From NCBI GenBank assembly GCA_031549085.1, contig JAVBQL010000006.1:1-64000 (forward strand): 64,000 nucleotides of DNA. The letters are read 5' to 3'. This DNA comes from JAVBQL01 sp031549085 (GTDB taxonomy: Bacteria; Spirochaetota; GWE2-31-10; MWDO01). The notes under the pieces were generated by a model. It worked only from the letters and a program-made list of their open reading frames with translations, had not been told where the DNA came from and did no database searches. A program made the position numbers and the translations under genes. Every line of letters starts with the position of its first letter. Positions within the stretch are counted from its first letter, which is position 1. This document shows, piece by piece, positions 44,090 to 52,679 of the stretch.

Positions 44090-45556
44090 CTATATGTTTT
44101 TAAATGCTTTGTCAATAGTTTCTTGTTTAGGTGGCTTTGTGAAGCAGCTCACAAGTGGCACAACTATAAATGGAACTATTATTGCAATTGACGATGCAAT
44201 TGGCGAATTAGCAGGACCTAAAATAAAGAATAGTGTGATGGAGGTTGTTAATCCTGTTAATAGCCCAGCTGTAATTCCAGCTTTTGTTGCTTTCTTCCAG
44301 TATAAACCATATACATATGGTGCCATGAATGAACCTGCAACAGCTCCCCAAGAGAGAGACATCAATGTTACTATTATTCCCATATCTGTCCTTGCAACGA
44401 AGTATGAGAGCACAATAAAGATACCGCTTAAAAATCTCATCATAGCAAGTGAATTCTCTTTTGATACATCTGGTTTTATATGTCCCTTGTATAAATCTAT
44501 TGCTATTGCTGATGACGAAACCAATACTAGTGAAGATAGTGTTGACATTGATGCTGATAGTATAAGTAGAAGAATAATTGCCATCAATATATCAGGTAGG
44601 TTACTCTTTAACATTATTGGAACAATAACATCAAAATTGACCTTACCATTTGCTCCCATAATTTGTGTCATATTTTCACCATCAAAAAACATATGGCTTA
44701 GAGAGCCGGTGAAGTATGCAGCAAAACCAATAACCAATGCAAATATAAAAGTTACAATCGCTGCCTTTGGTATTGTCTTCTCATCTTTAATTGCGTAGAA
44801 TTTTTGAACCATCTGCGGTAATCCCCATGAGCCAAAGGAGGTCATAAAGACAATACTAATTAGAAGAATTGGGTTAAAAGAGCCAGATACATGTTTGTCA
44901 AAGTTCGCAGTTACAGTTGTTATTGTCTCTCCAACGCCGCCTCCCTTGCCAATAAGTACAGCAACCATCACCACAGAACCAACCAACATTATTAGTCCTT
45001 GAATGAAGTCTGTCATGGTGACTGCAAAGTAGCCGCCTAATATGAGGTATACACCAGTTATACCAATCATTATTAAGAGAGCAACATCAAATGATATTCC
45101 AAAATTCTTTTCAAATAGATAACTTAAACCTTTAAAAACTGATGCTGAGTAGGGAACTAAAAATACAAATATGATAACCGCACTGATTATCTTTAGATAT
45201 TTGCCATCATATCTATCTTGTATAAACTCTGGCATAGTCATTACATCGAGGTTTTGACTCATCGTTCTTGTCCTTCTTCCAAGTACCAGCCATGCAGCAA
45301 GTGCTCCAAACACAGCATTGGCTATACCAATCCATACAGCGTTTAGACCAAAGAGCCAGCCAAACTTTCCAGCAAAGCCAATGAATATAACAGCTGAGAA
45401 GTATGAAGTTCCATATGCAAAAGCTGATATCCATGGTCCAACATTTCGTCCGCCTAAGAAGAAATCGTTTAGACTGTTTGTCTTTTTTAGCCCCCATATC
45501 CCAATAACAACCATTAGTATTAGGAATAGGGCTACAAAAATAATCGCAATGTTCAT
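44090..45556 (-). CDS. Sodium:solute symporter (SSS, proline/pantothenate-like)
   Basis: A 488-residue inner-membrane protein with about 13 helices. It starts in the outside-facing helix with FFLGGRNVGPW and has the SSS signature in GGYFAVTMTDFIQGLIMLVG. Sodium coupling and proline or sugar-acid import are family functions. It resembles PutP most in length and motifs, but the substrate is not shown. AGAGGAAC precedes the ATG. Its stop is just before a hairpin shared with the GldA operon end. Confidence 0.92.
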   Translation of the reverse strand: MNIAIIFVALFLILMVVIGIWGLKKTNSLNDFFLGGRNVGPWISAFAYGTSYFSAVIFIGFAGKFGWLFGLNAVWIGIANAVFGALAAWLVLGRRTRTMSQNLDVMTMPEFIQDRYDGKYLKIISAVIIFVFLVPYSASVFKGLSYLFEKNFGISFDVALLIMIGITGVYLILGGYFAVTMTDFIQGLIMLVGSVVMVAVLIGKGGGVGETITTVTANFDKHVSGSFNPILLISIVFMTSFGSWGLPQMVQKFYAIKDEKTIPKAAIVTFIFALVIGFAAYFTGSLSHMFFDGENMTQIMGANGKVNFDVIVPIMLKSNLPDILMAIILLLILSASMSTLSSLVLVSSSAIAIDLYKGHIKPDVSKENSLAMMRFLSGIFIVLSYFVARTDMGIIVTLMSLSWGAVAGSFMAPYVYGLYWKKATKAGITAGLLTGLTTSITLFFILGPANSPIASSIAIIVPFIVVPLVSCFTKPPKQETIDKAFKNI

Positions 45557-45597
45557 TTTTTGTTCCTCTTTTCTTTAAAGATTCTTTCTAATCTATG

Positions 45598-45735
45598 GGT
45601 TTAATATATAACTTAAATTTAAAAAAAACGGAAGATTATATATCTAAATTTCTCTTATTTTAAAAGAGTTTTTTAATTTAGGGGTTTAATATATAACTTA
45701 AGTTTTTGATAAAAGAAAAGTTATATATCTAAATT
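45598..45735. repeat. Direct repeat duplicating the gyrB tail
   Basis: A copy at 45598-45650 and one at 45682-45735 share GGGTTTAATATATAACTTAA at one side and TTATATATCTAAATT at the other, offset by about 85 bases. The second copy ends in the last codons of gyrB (AATTTAGATATATAA). The copies differ in the middle. Confidence 0.7.
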
Positions 45736-47661
45736 AGATACATATTTTGAATTTTTTTCGATGAAATCTCTACGTGACTCAACATCAGAGCCCATTAGTA
45801 TAGAGAACATCTCATCGGCAAGATACTCATCTTCAAGATTTATTTTGATTATATTTCTAGTTTCTGGATTCATAGTAGTCTCCCAAAGCTGATCAGGGTT
45901 CATCTCTCCAAGACCTTTATATCTTTGGATAGTTACACCTGTGTCAGTCTCCATATTAATACCTCTCTCTTTTAACATACTCTCTTTCTCCTCATCAGAG
46001 TAGACATAGAGAGCCTCCTTCTTGTGTTTATCTTTTGGAGTATACTCTATTTTATAGAGAGGTGGCATCGCAATATAGACATTGCCATTTTTTACAAGCG
46101 GTTTCATATATCTAAAGAAGAATGTCAATAGCAGCGTTCGAATATGAGAGCCATCAACATCGGCATCGGCCATTATTATTATCTTTCCATAGCGGATCTT
46201 TGATACATCAAAATCTTCACCAACATTAGCCCCAATTGCTGCTATTACTGGCTGAAGTTTCTCATTATCAACAACCTTATCTATTCTAGTTTTTTCTACA
46301 TTTAGCATTTTTCCCCAGAGCGGCAATATCGCTTGAAATTTTCTATCACGCCCCATCTTTGCAGAGCCACCCGCAGAGTCTCCCTCTACTATATATATCT
46401 CACAGTTTTCAGGATTCTTCTCGCTGCAATCTGCAAGTTTGCCCGGCAACCCCATAGTATTTAGGGCATTCTTTCTTCTGATAGACTCTTTTGCTTTTCT
46501 GGCTGCATTCCTTGCATCATATGCGATGATTGCTTTTTGAATGATTATCTTTGCGATATCTGGATGCTCTTCAAAGAAGTTATTTAGGTTTTCACTTACA
46601 ATATTATCAACAATCCACTTTACATCGCTGTTTCCAAGTTTTGTCTTTGTCTGCCCCTCAAATTGAGGATTGGCAATCTTTAGCGATATAACAGCAGTGA
46701 GCCCCTCTTTTACATCTTCACCATCAAGCTTCTCAAGATCTTTTCTTTGAAGCTTAAGCTTCACCATAAAGTTATTTATTGTCTTTGTTAGGGCACTTCT
46801 GAAGCCTGCAAGGTGAGTTCCACCCTCAATTGTATTTATGTTGTTAACAAATGTAAAAACATTCTCTCTATAGTCTTCACAATACTCTATTGCAATCTCA
46901 AGTGATAAATCTTCCTTATCAGTTGACATATAGATAGCTTTGTGGATAGGCTTTTTAGCCTTGTTTAAGAACTCAACAAAAGAGACAATTCCTCCATCAA
47001 ACAGAAATTCAACTGATTTCTCTTCATTAGTAATGGCAGTAGTACGTTTGTCATGAAGGGTTATCTTTAGACCCTTATTTAAAAAAGCCAACTCTCTATA
47101 TCTATGTGACAGTTTATTAAAATCTATGACTGTCTCCACAAAGATCTTATCATCTGGTTTGAAGTATACCTTTGTTCCTCTTTTATCAGATGGTCCAACC
47201 TCTTTAACGGGGCCTTCAGGGACTCCATAATTATATGTTTGTGCATACTCTTTTCCATCATGATATGATGTAACAATACACTTAGCAGATAGGGCATTTA
47301 CAACACTCGCTCCAACACCATGAAGTCCACCAGATACCTTATAAGATTTCTTATCAAACTTTCCACCAGCATTCAGTTTTGTAAATACAATTTCTAAAGC
47401 TGATATTCCTAAGTCTTTATGTATATCTGTGGGTATACCTCTACCATTATCTTGCACTTCGATGCTGTTATCTTCATTAATAGTAATATCAATTTGTGTA
47501 CAGTATCCAGCAAGAGCCTCATCTATGGAGTTGTCAGTAATTTCATAAATTAGGTGGTGAAGTCCTTCAGAGCCTGTTGAACCTATATACATACCAGGTC
47601 TCTTTCTAACATGTTCTAAGCCATCAAGCACTTGAATATTTGAAGCATTGTAAGATTCCAT
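45721..47661 (-). CDS. gyrB: DNA gyrase subunit B
   Basis: A 646-residue type II topoisomerase subunit that uses ATP to supercoil DNA with GyrA. The GHKL ATPase motifs (ITDNSIDEALAGY, VQDNGRGIP, GGLHGVGASVVNAL), the transducer part and the Toprim region (YIVEGDSAGGSAKMGRD, DADVDGSHIRTLLLTFFFR) are intact. The C-terminal GyrA-binding QRYKGLGEMNPDQLWETTM is present. The ATG giving MESYNASNIQVLDG is chosen; an upstream start would overlap tRNA-Arg. AAAGG precedes it. The gyrB gene shares a promoter with tRNA-Arg(CCT) and has no gyrA beside it. Confidence 0.97.
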   Translation of the reverse strand: MESYNASNIQVLDGLEHVRKRPGMYIGSTGSEGLHHLIYEITDNSIDEALAGYCTQIDITINEDNSIEVQDNGRGIPTDIHKDLGISALEIVFTKLNAGGKFDKKSYKVSGGLHGVGASVVNALSAKCIVTSYHDGKEYAQTYNYGVPEGPVKEVGPSDKRGTKVYFKPDDKIFVETVIDFNKLSHRYRELAFLNKGLKITLHDKRTTAITNEEKSVEFLFDGGIVSFVEFLNKAKKPIHKAIYMSTDKEDLSLEIAIEYCEDYRENVFTFVNNINTIEGGTHLAGFRSALTKTINNFMVKLKLQRKDLEKLDGEDVKEGLTAVISLKIANPQFEGQTKTKLGNSDVKWIVDNIVSENLNNFFEEHPDIAKIIIQKAIIAYDARNAARKAKESIRRKNALNTMGLPGKLADCSEKNPENCEIYIVEGDSAGGSAKMGRDRKFQAILPLWGKMLNVEKTRIDKVVDNEKLQPVIAAIGANVGEDFDVSKIRYGKIIIMADADVDGSHIRTLLLTFFFRYMKPLVKNGNVYIAMPPLYKIEYTPKDKHKKEALYVYSDEEKESMLKERGINMETDTGVTIQRYKGLGEMNPDQLWETTMNPETRNIIKINLEDEYLADEMFSILMGSDVESRRDFIEKNSKYVSNLDI

Positions 47662-47720
47662 ATTGATTAGACCTTTCCATTCATTAAAAATTGTAGAGAG
47701 TGAGGTTTTAAACCAAACAA

Positions 47721-47793
47721 TGACCCAGAGATGAATCGAACATCCGACCAAAAGTTTAGGAAACTTCTACTCTATCCACTGAGCTACTGGGCC
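47721..47793 (-). tRNA. tRNA-Arg (CCT)
   Basis: A 73-base cloverleaf with acceptor GGCCCAG/CTGGGTC and anticodon loop TTCCTAA reading CCT (codon AGG). It stands between a promoter and gyrB, 59 bases upstream of the gyrB start. Confidence 0.93.
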
Positions 47794-47807
47794 AAATTCT
47801 CAATATT

Positions 47808-47836
47808 TTTATAACATAAATAAATAATGAGGTCAA
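47808..47836 (-). promoter_or_regulatory. Promoter of tRNA-Arg(CCT) and gyrB
   Basis: On the minus strand TTGACC (47836-47831), a 17-base spacer and TATAAA (47813-47808), about 15 bases before the tRNA 5' end. The rest of 47837-48088 holds no ORF and no clear structure. Confidence 0.75.
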
Positions 47837-48088
47837 TCATTTTTACTTGAAGGAGCATTTTGCATGGTGTTAGGCTAACTGAAAACAGATATTTGATTAC
47901 AGTTTTATTATATATTTCTATAATAATTTATATTTATGGCTTGAATCTAAATTAAACAAAGTGCTTTTTGTTAAAAATAAAATATTTTTTTAACTATATA
48001 GTAAATATAATTGATGTTTAAGATATATTGATTTATAGTATAGCAAGAATTCATATAGTTAAATTATATTAAAAAATTAGGGGTTTTT

Positions 48089-50317
48089 ATGAAGAAAATT
48101 GTTTTATTATTGTCTTTATTCTCAATGGTTTTTATTTTATTATTTGTGTTTGCTGGATGTGATACAGCAGCTGAACCAGAAAAATCAAATAATATAAAAT
48201 CTGGTACAAATTCCACCACAACAACAATCAATCTTGCTTCTGTAATATATGTATCAACTTCTGGTCTTGATACTAATAGTGGTGAGATAACATCTCCAGT
48301 AAAAACTATATCTAAAGCAGTTGGGATGGTAACAACAGAAAAAAACGTGATTTTTGTAGAGTCTGGAACATATGAGGGGGTGGTTAATGTAGATACTACC
48401 ATACCTCTACTTATAAAAGGTGGCTATGATCCTATTTTTTCTACGCAAAATTTGAATAATAAGAGTGTACTAAAAGGAGCTGCTGATGAACCCCTAGTAA
48501 TAAACAACTATCCAGCAGGAGCAGGACGTATAGCAACAATAGCAAATTCAAAACTGACTATAAATGGGCTTGATATATATGGTGTAAGATATAACCATTA
48601 TGTTGCAGAAGATAGTGCTACTAGTTTTGCTGCAATATACAGCGAAGGTGATCTTACTTTAGATAATTGTGAGATAACTGGTATTACAGAAGGTGTCGCT
48701 GGTGACTCTTGTGGCATATATTTTGTAGGAGAAAATACAAGTGTTGACATTTTGAATTCTGTTATATATGGAGCTAATGGCAATGCTAATATAGGTAATT
48801 CTCATGGAATATATGGAGGTGGAAATGAAACTATTATTTGTAATATAAAAAATTCTACCATTTATGGACTTTCTGGCAATGCAAAAACAGATTATGCTAA
48901 CTATGGGTTATTCTTTTGTTATGGTGTATTAACTGTATCAAATTCTACTATTTATGGTTCTGCAGGCAGTGCCATAACATCTTCTTCTTATGGAATAATG
49001 AGTAGTAATGCTACTATTAATATTTGTGACGATACAAAAATATATGGTGCTTCTGAAAATGTTGATACAGTTTATACTTATATGTATGTATATGGAGTAT
49101 ATGGAGGAGGCTCAGGCTCAGTTATTAATGTTTATAGTGGAACAGAAATATATGGAGCAGCGGGGAACGCTGTAATAATTGGTCATGGACTCAATGTTGC
49201 TGGGATACATAATGATAACGATGGTATCGCAAACATATATGGAGGGACTATATATGGTGCTGCAGATAATGCAAAAATAAGTTTACCTACATATGGTATA
49301 GATAGTAGAGGAGCTCTTAATATTTCTGGTGCTAATACTATTATTTATGGAGCGGCAGGTAATGTTATAACAAGTTATGATGTATTTGGAATAAATATTT
49401 CTGGCGAAAATGCTTTAGTAACAATTTCAGATGCTACCATATATGGAACTGCAGATGAAGTTAGTTCACAAACAGGGTGTGGTATAAGTGGAGGAAATGC
49501 AAATTCTTCCATTTCAAATTCTACTATATATGGCGTTAAAGGAAATAGTACTGGAGATGCTTATGGCATTGTTTATGGACAATATAATATTATAAACTCT
49601 GCAATATATGGCTTATTTGGCGATAATGCTTCTGCAAGTAATGTTGTTGGAGTATCTGGAGAGTCAACTATATCAAATTCTACCATTTATGGTGCAGCAG
49701 GGAGTGGTACTGTATATTCAGTTAAAGGTGTTGGAGAGAATGTAGATATTTCAAACTCTACTATTTATGGTGCTAAAGATAATATTGTCATTACTGATTA
49801 TGGCTACGTTTATGGTATATATAGTGCAAATAATATTTCAAACTCTACAGTTTACACTATTACTGATAATGTAAGCATAGCAGGTAATGTGTATGGAGTT
49901 TATCATTCAGATACAATTTCAAACTCTACCATATATGGCGCTAATGGAGACTCTATAGTAAATAGTGTGTTTAATGATTATGATGGACAATTTTATGATG
50001 GTTTTGTCTATGGTGTTTATAGTTGTTATGATCAAACTGCAATAAACAATGGCTCTAAAATATATGGTGCTACTGGTAATGCAACAATAGCAAGCGGTGT
50101 TTATGGCTTATGTTTATATGAAAGCTCTTCAAGCACAAATTTATCGAATTGTGAAATATATGGGGAGAAAGATCTTATTGCTGCTTTACCACCTATTCTT
50201 AAATCAATAGATTTTGAAGGTTCTGCAACTAAAGCTCAAATCACATGGAACAATCCAGCTGGTATAATAAAGGATAGATTTACTGATTCTACCAATTTAT
50301 GGAACAATCTTCCTTAA
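48089..50317 (+). CDS. Beta-helix lipoprotein with STIYGA repeats
   Basis: A 742-residue lipoprotein; signal peptide ends in lipobox VFAGC. An N-terminal beta-helix-like stretch (VIYVSTSGLDTNSGE and VIFVESGTYEGVVNV) resembles the DUF1565/parallel beta-helix proteins of spirochaetes, recalled from memory. Residues about 150-700 hold more than ten imperfect copies of a unit with NSTIYGAAGN (for example SNSTIYGAAGS), spaced roughly 30-60 residues apart, with linkers variable in length. This makes a long repetitive outward-facing rod. No catalytic residues are seen. It stands alone between tRNA-Arg/gyrB and glyA, with its own terminator. Confidence 0.85.
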   Translation: MKKIVLLLSLFSMVFILLFVFAGCDTAAEPEKSNNIKSGTNSTTTTINLASVIYVSTSGLDTNSGEITSPVKTISKAVGMVTTEKNVIFVESGTYEGVVNVDTTIPLLIKGGYDPIFSTQNLNNKSVLKGAADEPLVINNYPAGAGRIATIANSKLTINGLDIYGVRYNHYVAEDSATSFAAIYSEGDLTLDNCEITGITEGVAGDSCGIYFVGENTSVDILNSVIYGANGNANIGNSHGIYGGGNETIICNIKNSTIYGLSGNAKTDYANYGLFFCYGVLTVSNSTIYGSAGSAITSSSYGIMSSNATINICDDTKIYGASENVDTVYTYMYVYGVYGGGSGSVINVYSGTEIYGAAGNAVIIGHGLNVAGIHNDNDGIANIYGGTIYGAADNAKISLPTYGIDSRGALNISGANTIIYGAAGNVITSYDVFGINISGENALVTISDATIYGTADEVSSQTGCGISGGNANSSISNSTIYGVKGNSTGDAYGIVYGQYNIINSAIYGLFGDNASASNVVGVSGESTISNSTIYGAAGSGTVYSVKGVGENVDISNSTIYGAKDNIVITDYGYVYGIYSANNISNSTVYTITDNVSIAGNVYGVYHSDTISNSTIYGANGDSIVNSVFNDYDGQFYDGFVYGVYSCYDQTAINNGSKIYGATGNATIASGVYGLCLYESSSSTNLSNCEIYGEKDLIAALPPILKSIDFEGSATKAQITWNNPAGIIKDRFTDSTNLWNNLP

Positions 50318-50335
50318 AAAATATAATTTTAAAAC

Positions 50336-50366
50336 AAAAACGCTCTTAAAAATAGGAGCGTTTTTT
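50336..50366 (+). terminator. Terminator of the beta-helix lipoprotein
   Basis: Arms ACGCTC (50340-50345) and GAGCGT (50356-50361) with flanking A and T runs, and six T after the stem, lie 23 bases past the lipoprotein stop. Confidence 0.8.
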
Positions 50367-50419
50367 ATATTATTTTAATAAATCAATCTCAAATATAAGC
50401 CAAAAGAGTCAAAAAAATA

Positions 50420-50448
50420 TTGACCTATCTCAAATATAGATTTATAAT
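50420..50448 (+). promoter_or_regulatory. Promoter of glyA
   Basis: TTGACC (50420-50425), a 17-base spacer and TATAAT (50443-50448). A leader of about 87 bases precedes the GTG start. Confidence 0.8.
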
Positions 50449-50541
50449 GCCCACATATTTTTTCAGGAATTACCTAGAAAAATATATAAAATAACATTTT
50501 TAGATCGCCATTTTTTAAATGATCTATCTACGGAGGCTCTT

Positions 50542-51825
50542 GTGAGTGAATTGAAAAACTTTGATCCAGAATTGTTTCAGGCTATTGAAAATGAACTTGA
50601 GAGACAAAAGCATAAGCTTGAGATGATAGCAAGTGAAAACATTGTAAGCAAGGCTGTAATGGAGGCACAAGGCAGTGTATTGACAAATAAGTATGCTGAA
50701 GGTTATCCAGGTCATAGATATTATGGTGGCTGTGAATATGTCGATGTTGCTGAAAATTTAGCAATTGAGAGAGCGAAAAAAATATTTGGCTGTGAATATG
50801 CAAACGTTCAGCCTCACAGTGGTAGCCAAGCCAACATGGCTGTCTACTTTAGTGTTCTAAACCCAGGAGATAAAGTACTTGCAATGAACCTATCTCATGG
50901 AGGACACTTGACTCATGGTTCTACAGTAAACTTCTCTGGTAAGCTCTTCAATATAATTGCATATGGAGTTGACAAAGAGACAGGATATATAAATTATGAT
51001 GAGCTTATTGCCCTTGCAAAAAAAGAGAAGCCAAAGATGATAATTGCAGGGGCCAGTGCATATTCAAGAACATTAGATTTCAAAAAATTCAGAGAGGCTG
51101 CTGATGCATGCGGTGCCTATCTTTTTACAGATATGGCTCATATAGCAGGACTTGTTGCTGCAGGCTGCCATCCATCTCCAATTCCATACTCTGACTTTGT
51201 TACAACTACTACCCACAAGACCTTGAGGGGACCAAGAGGCGGTATGATTCTACTTGGAAAGGATACTCCAAACAAGATGGGAATTGTAGCTCCAAAATCT
51301 GGAAGAACAAAGAATATGAGTGAAATTGTTGATGGAAATATATTCCCTGGTATACAAGGTGGGCCATTGATGCATGTCATAGCTGCAAAAGCTGTCGCAT
51401 TTAAAGAGGCACTGGAGCCATCATTCAAAACATACCAAGAGCAGGTAGTAAAAAACTCTAAAGCATTGGCAAAAGCGTTTATTGAGAATGGATTTACACT
51501 TGTTTCTGGCGGAACTGATAACCACCTTATACTTGTTGATCTTACTAATAAGAAGGTAAATGGTAAAGATGCAACAGAGGCACTGGATAAAGCTAGTATA
51601 ACTGTTAATAAAAATGGTATCCCATATGATACTCTTCCTCCAACAGTGACAAGTGGTATACGTCTTGGAACGCCTGCCCTAACTACTAGAGGTATGAAAG
51701 AGGCAGAGATGAAGACTATTGCAGGTTATATTAATGATGTTATTAATAATATAACTGATGATAAGAAATTGAAAGAGATTGCAATAGAGGTAGAAAAGCT
51801 TTGTAATAATTTTCCTATTTATTAA
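50542..51825 (+). CDS. glyA: Serine hydroxymethyltransferase
   Basis: A 427-residue PLP enzyme that interconverts serine and glycine while loading tetrahydrofolate. The motif TTTHKTLRGPRGG carries the PLP-binding Lys, and the N-terminal KYAEGYPGHRYYGG and HSGSQANMAVY are intact. The GTG at 50542 follows GGAGG at 5 bases; the true start is not in doubt. It has its own promoter. It is followed by the GyrI-like lipoprotein after 59 bases. Confidence 0.98.
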   Translation: MSELKNFDPELFQAIENELERQKHKLEMIASENIVSKAVMEAQGSVLTNKYAEGYPGHRYYGGCEYVDVAENLAIERAKKIFGCEYANVQPHSGSQANMAVYFSVLNPGDKVLAMNLSHGGHLTHGSTVNFSGKLFNIIAYGVDKETGYINYDELIALAKKEKPKMIIAGASAYSRTLDFKKFREAADACGAYLFTDMAHIAGLVAAGCHPSPIPYSDFVTTTTHKTLRGPRGGMILLGKDTPNKMGIVAPKSGRTKNMSEIVDGNIFPGIQGGPLMHVIAAKAVAFKEALEPSFKTYQEQVVKNSKALAKAFIENGFTLVSGGTDNHLILVDLTNKKVNGKDATEALDKASITVNKNGIPYDTLPPTVTSGIRLGTPALTTRGMKEAEMKTIAGYINDVINNITDDKKLKEIAIEVEKLCNNFPIY

Positions 51826-51884
51826 ATTAGAGTTAGAGCCCTATATTTATAAGGCTTAATCGAAATTTTTTAGGAGTTGAAATT

Positions 51885-52439
51885 ATGAAAACTAAATTGA
51901 TTTTCCCGTTTTTAGTTCTATTTGTTCTCTTCTCATGTCAAAACAAAAAACCAACACTTGTAAAAACTGATGATGGAAAAGATTATGTTGTCTCAAATTG
52001 GGATGGTGGTCTCTTTGCCTATGTTATATATGAGTGGAACTTTGGTAAATTTGATGATGCAGTTGATATTGTAAAGACCTTTAATCAGATGGCAAAAGAT
52101 AGGGGAGTTGGAGATGAGCCTATCGCAATGTTTCCAAAAGATATGAGAAATTGGGAACTTGGAATGATTGTTAAAGATGACTTTGAACAAACTAAGCTTA
52201 ATGATTATCCTATAAATAGAAAAGAGATTCCTAGTGGTCAATATGCAACTATGAAATTGAAGGGCTATCCAGACTATATGTTTAACTACTACAACTCTTT
52301 CAAAAAGATGTTAGAGAAAGATGGATATATGGTTCTTAGTGATGTTTACGAGATATACACATATGATACTTTTAATAATTATTCAATAGCTGATGCTGAT
52401 AAAATAGGGGAGATTAGGTATCAAGTTATAAAAAAGTAG
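51885..52439 (+). CDS. GyrI-like (effector-binding) lipoprotein
   Basis: A 184-residue protein whose signal ends in lipobox LFSC, so it should be envelope-anchored. The mature chain resembles the GyrI/AraC effector-binding fold: NWELGMIVKDDFEQ, INRKEIPSGQYATMKLKGYPDYMF and a C-terminal SDVYEIYTYDTFNNYS followed by GEIRYQVIKK. Members bind small molecules. An exported copy suggests ligand capture in the periplasm. GGAG precedes the ATG. No DNA-binding domain is present. Confidence 0.65.
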   Translation: MKTKLIFPFLVLFVLFSCQNKKPTLVKTDDGKDYVVSNWDGGLFAYVIYEWNFGKFDDAVDIVKTFNQMAKDRGVGDEPIAMFPKDMRNWELGMIVKDDFEQTKLNDYPINRKEIPSGQYATMKLKGYPDYMFNYYNSFKKMLEKDGYMVLSDVYEIYTYDTFNNYSIADADKIGEIRYQVIKK

Positions 52440-52614
52440 TCTTCAACTACGTTTTGTGTGGTGAGTAGGTTGTAGCAATTTCTCTCTATAAATGTGGATA
52501 ACTATAAGTTTGATAGTTTTTTCTAGAATTTCTTTAAAAAATTAGAAAAATGGTATCCTTTTTGTGTAAGATATTTTTCAAAAAGGACGTGGTTAGTAAA
52601 AATATGTTGATCTT

Positions 52615-52642
52615 AACTTCCTAAAGTAAAATTTAGGAAGTT
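52615..52642 (+). promoter_or_regulatory. Hairpin in the hppA leader
   Basis: AACTTCCTAAA (52615-52625) and TTTAGGAAGTT (52632-52642) form an 11-bp stem with a 6-base loop, 38 bases before the hppA start. No T run follows, so a role as a leader structure is possible. Confidence 0.55.
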
Positions 52643-52679
52643 TGAAATATTTTATTTTAGTTTTGAAAAAGGAAATTGT

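Noticed and set aside
44094..44798. Long plus-strand ORF opposite the symporter gene
   Set aside because: It is the antisense shadow of a clear SSS symporter gene; the translation has no family features and no ribosome site.
48089..50317. CRISPR-like repeats
   Set aside because: The repeats code in frame for STIYGA units and vary in sequence and spacing; this is a protein repeat.
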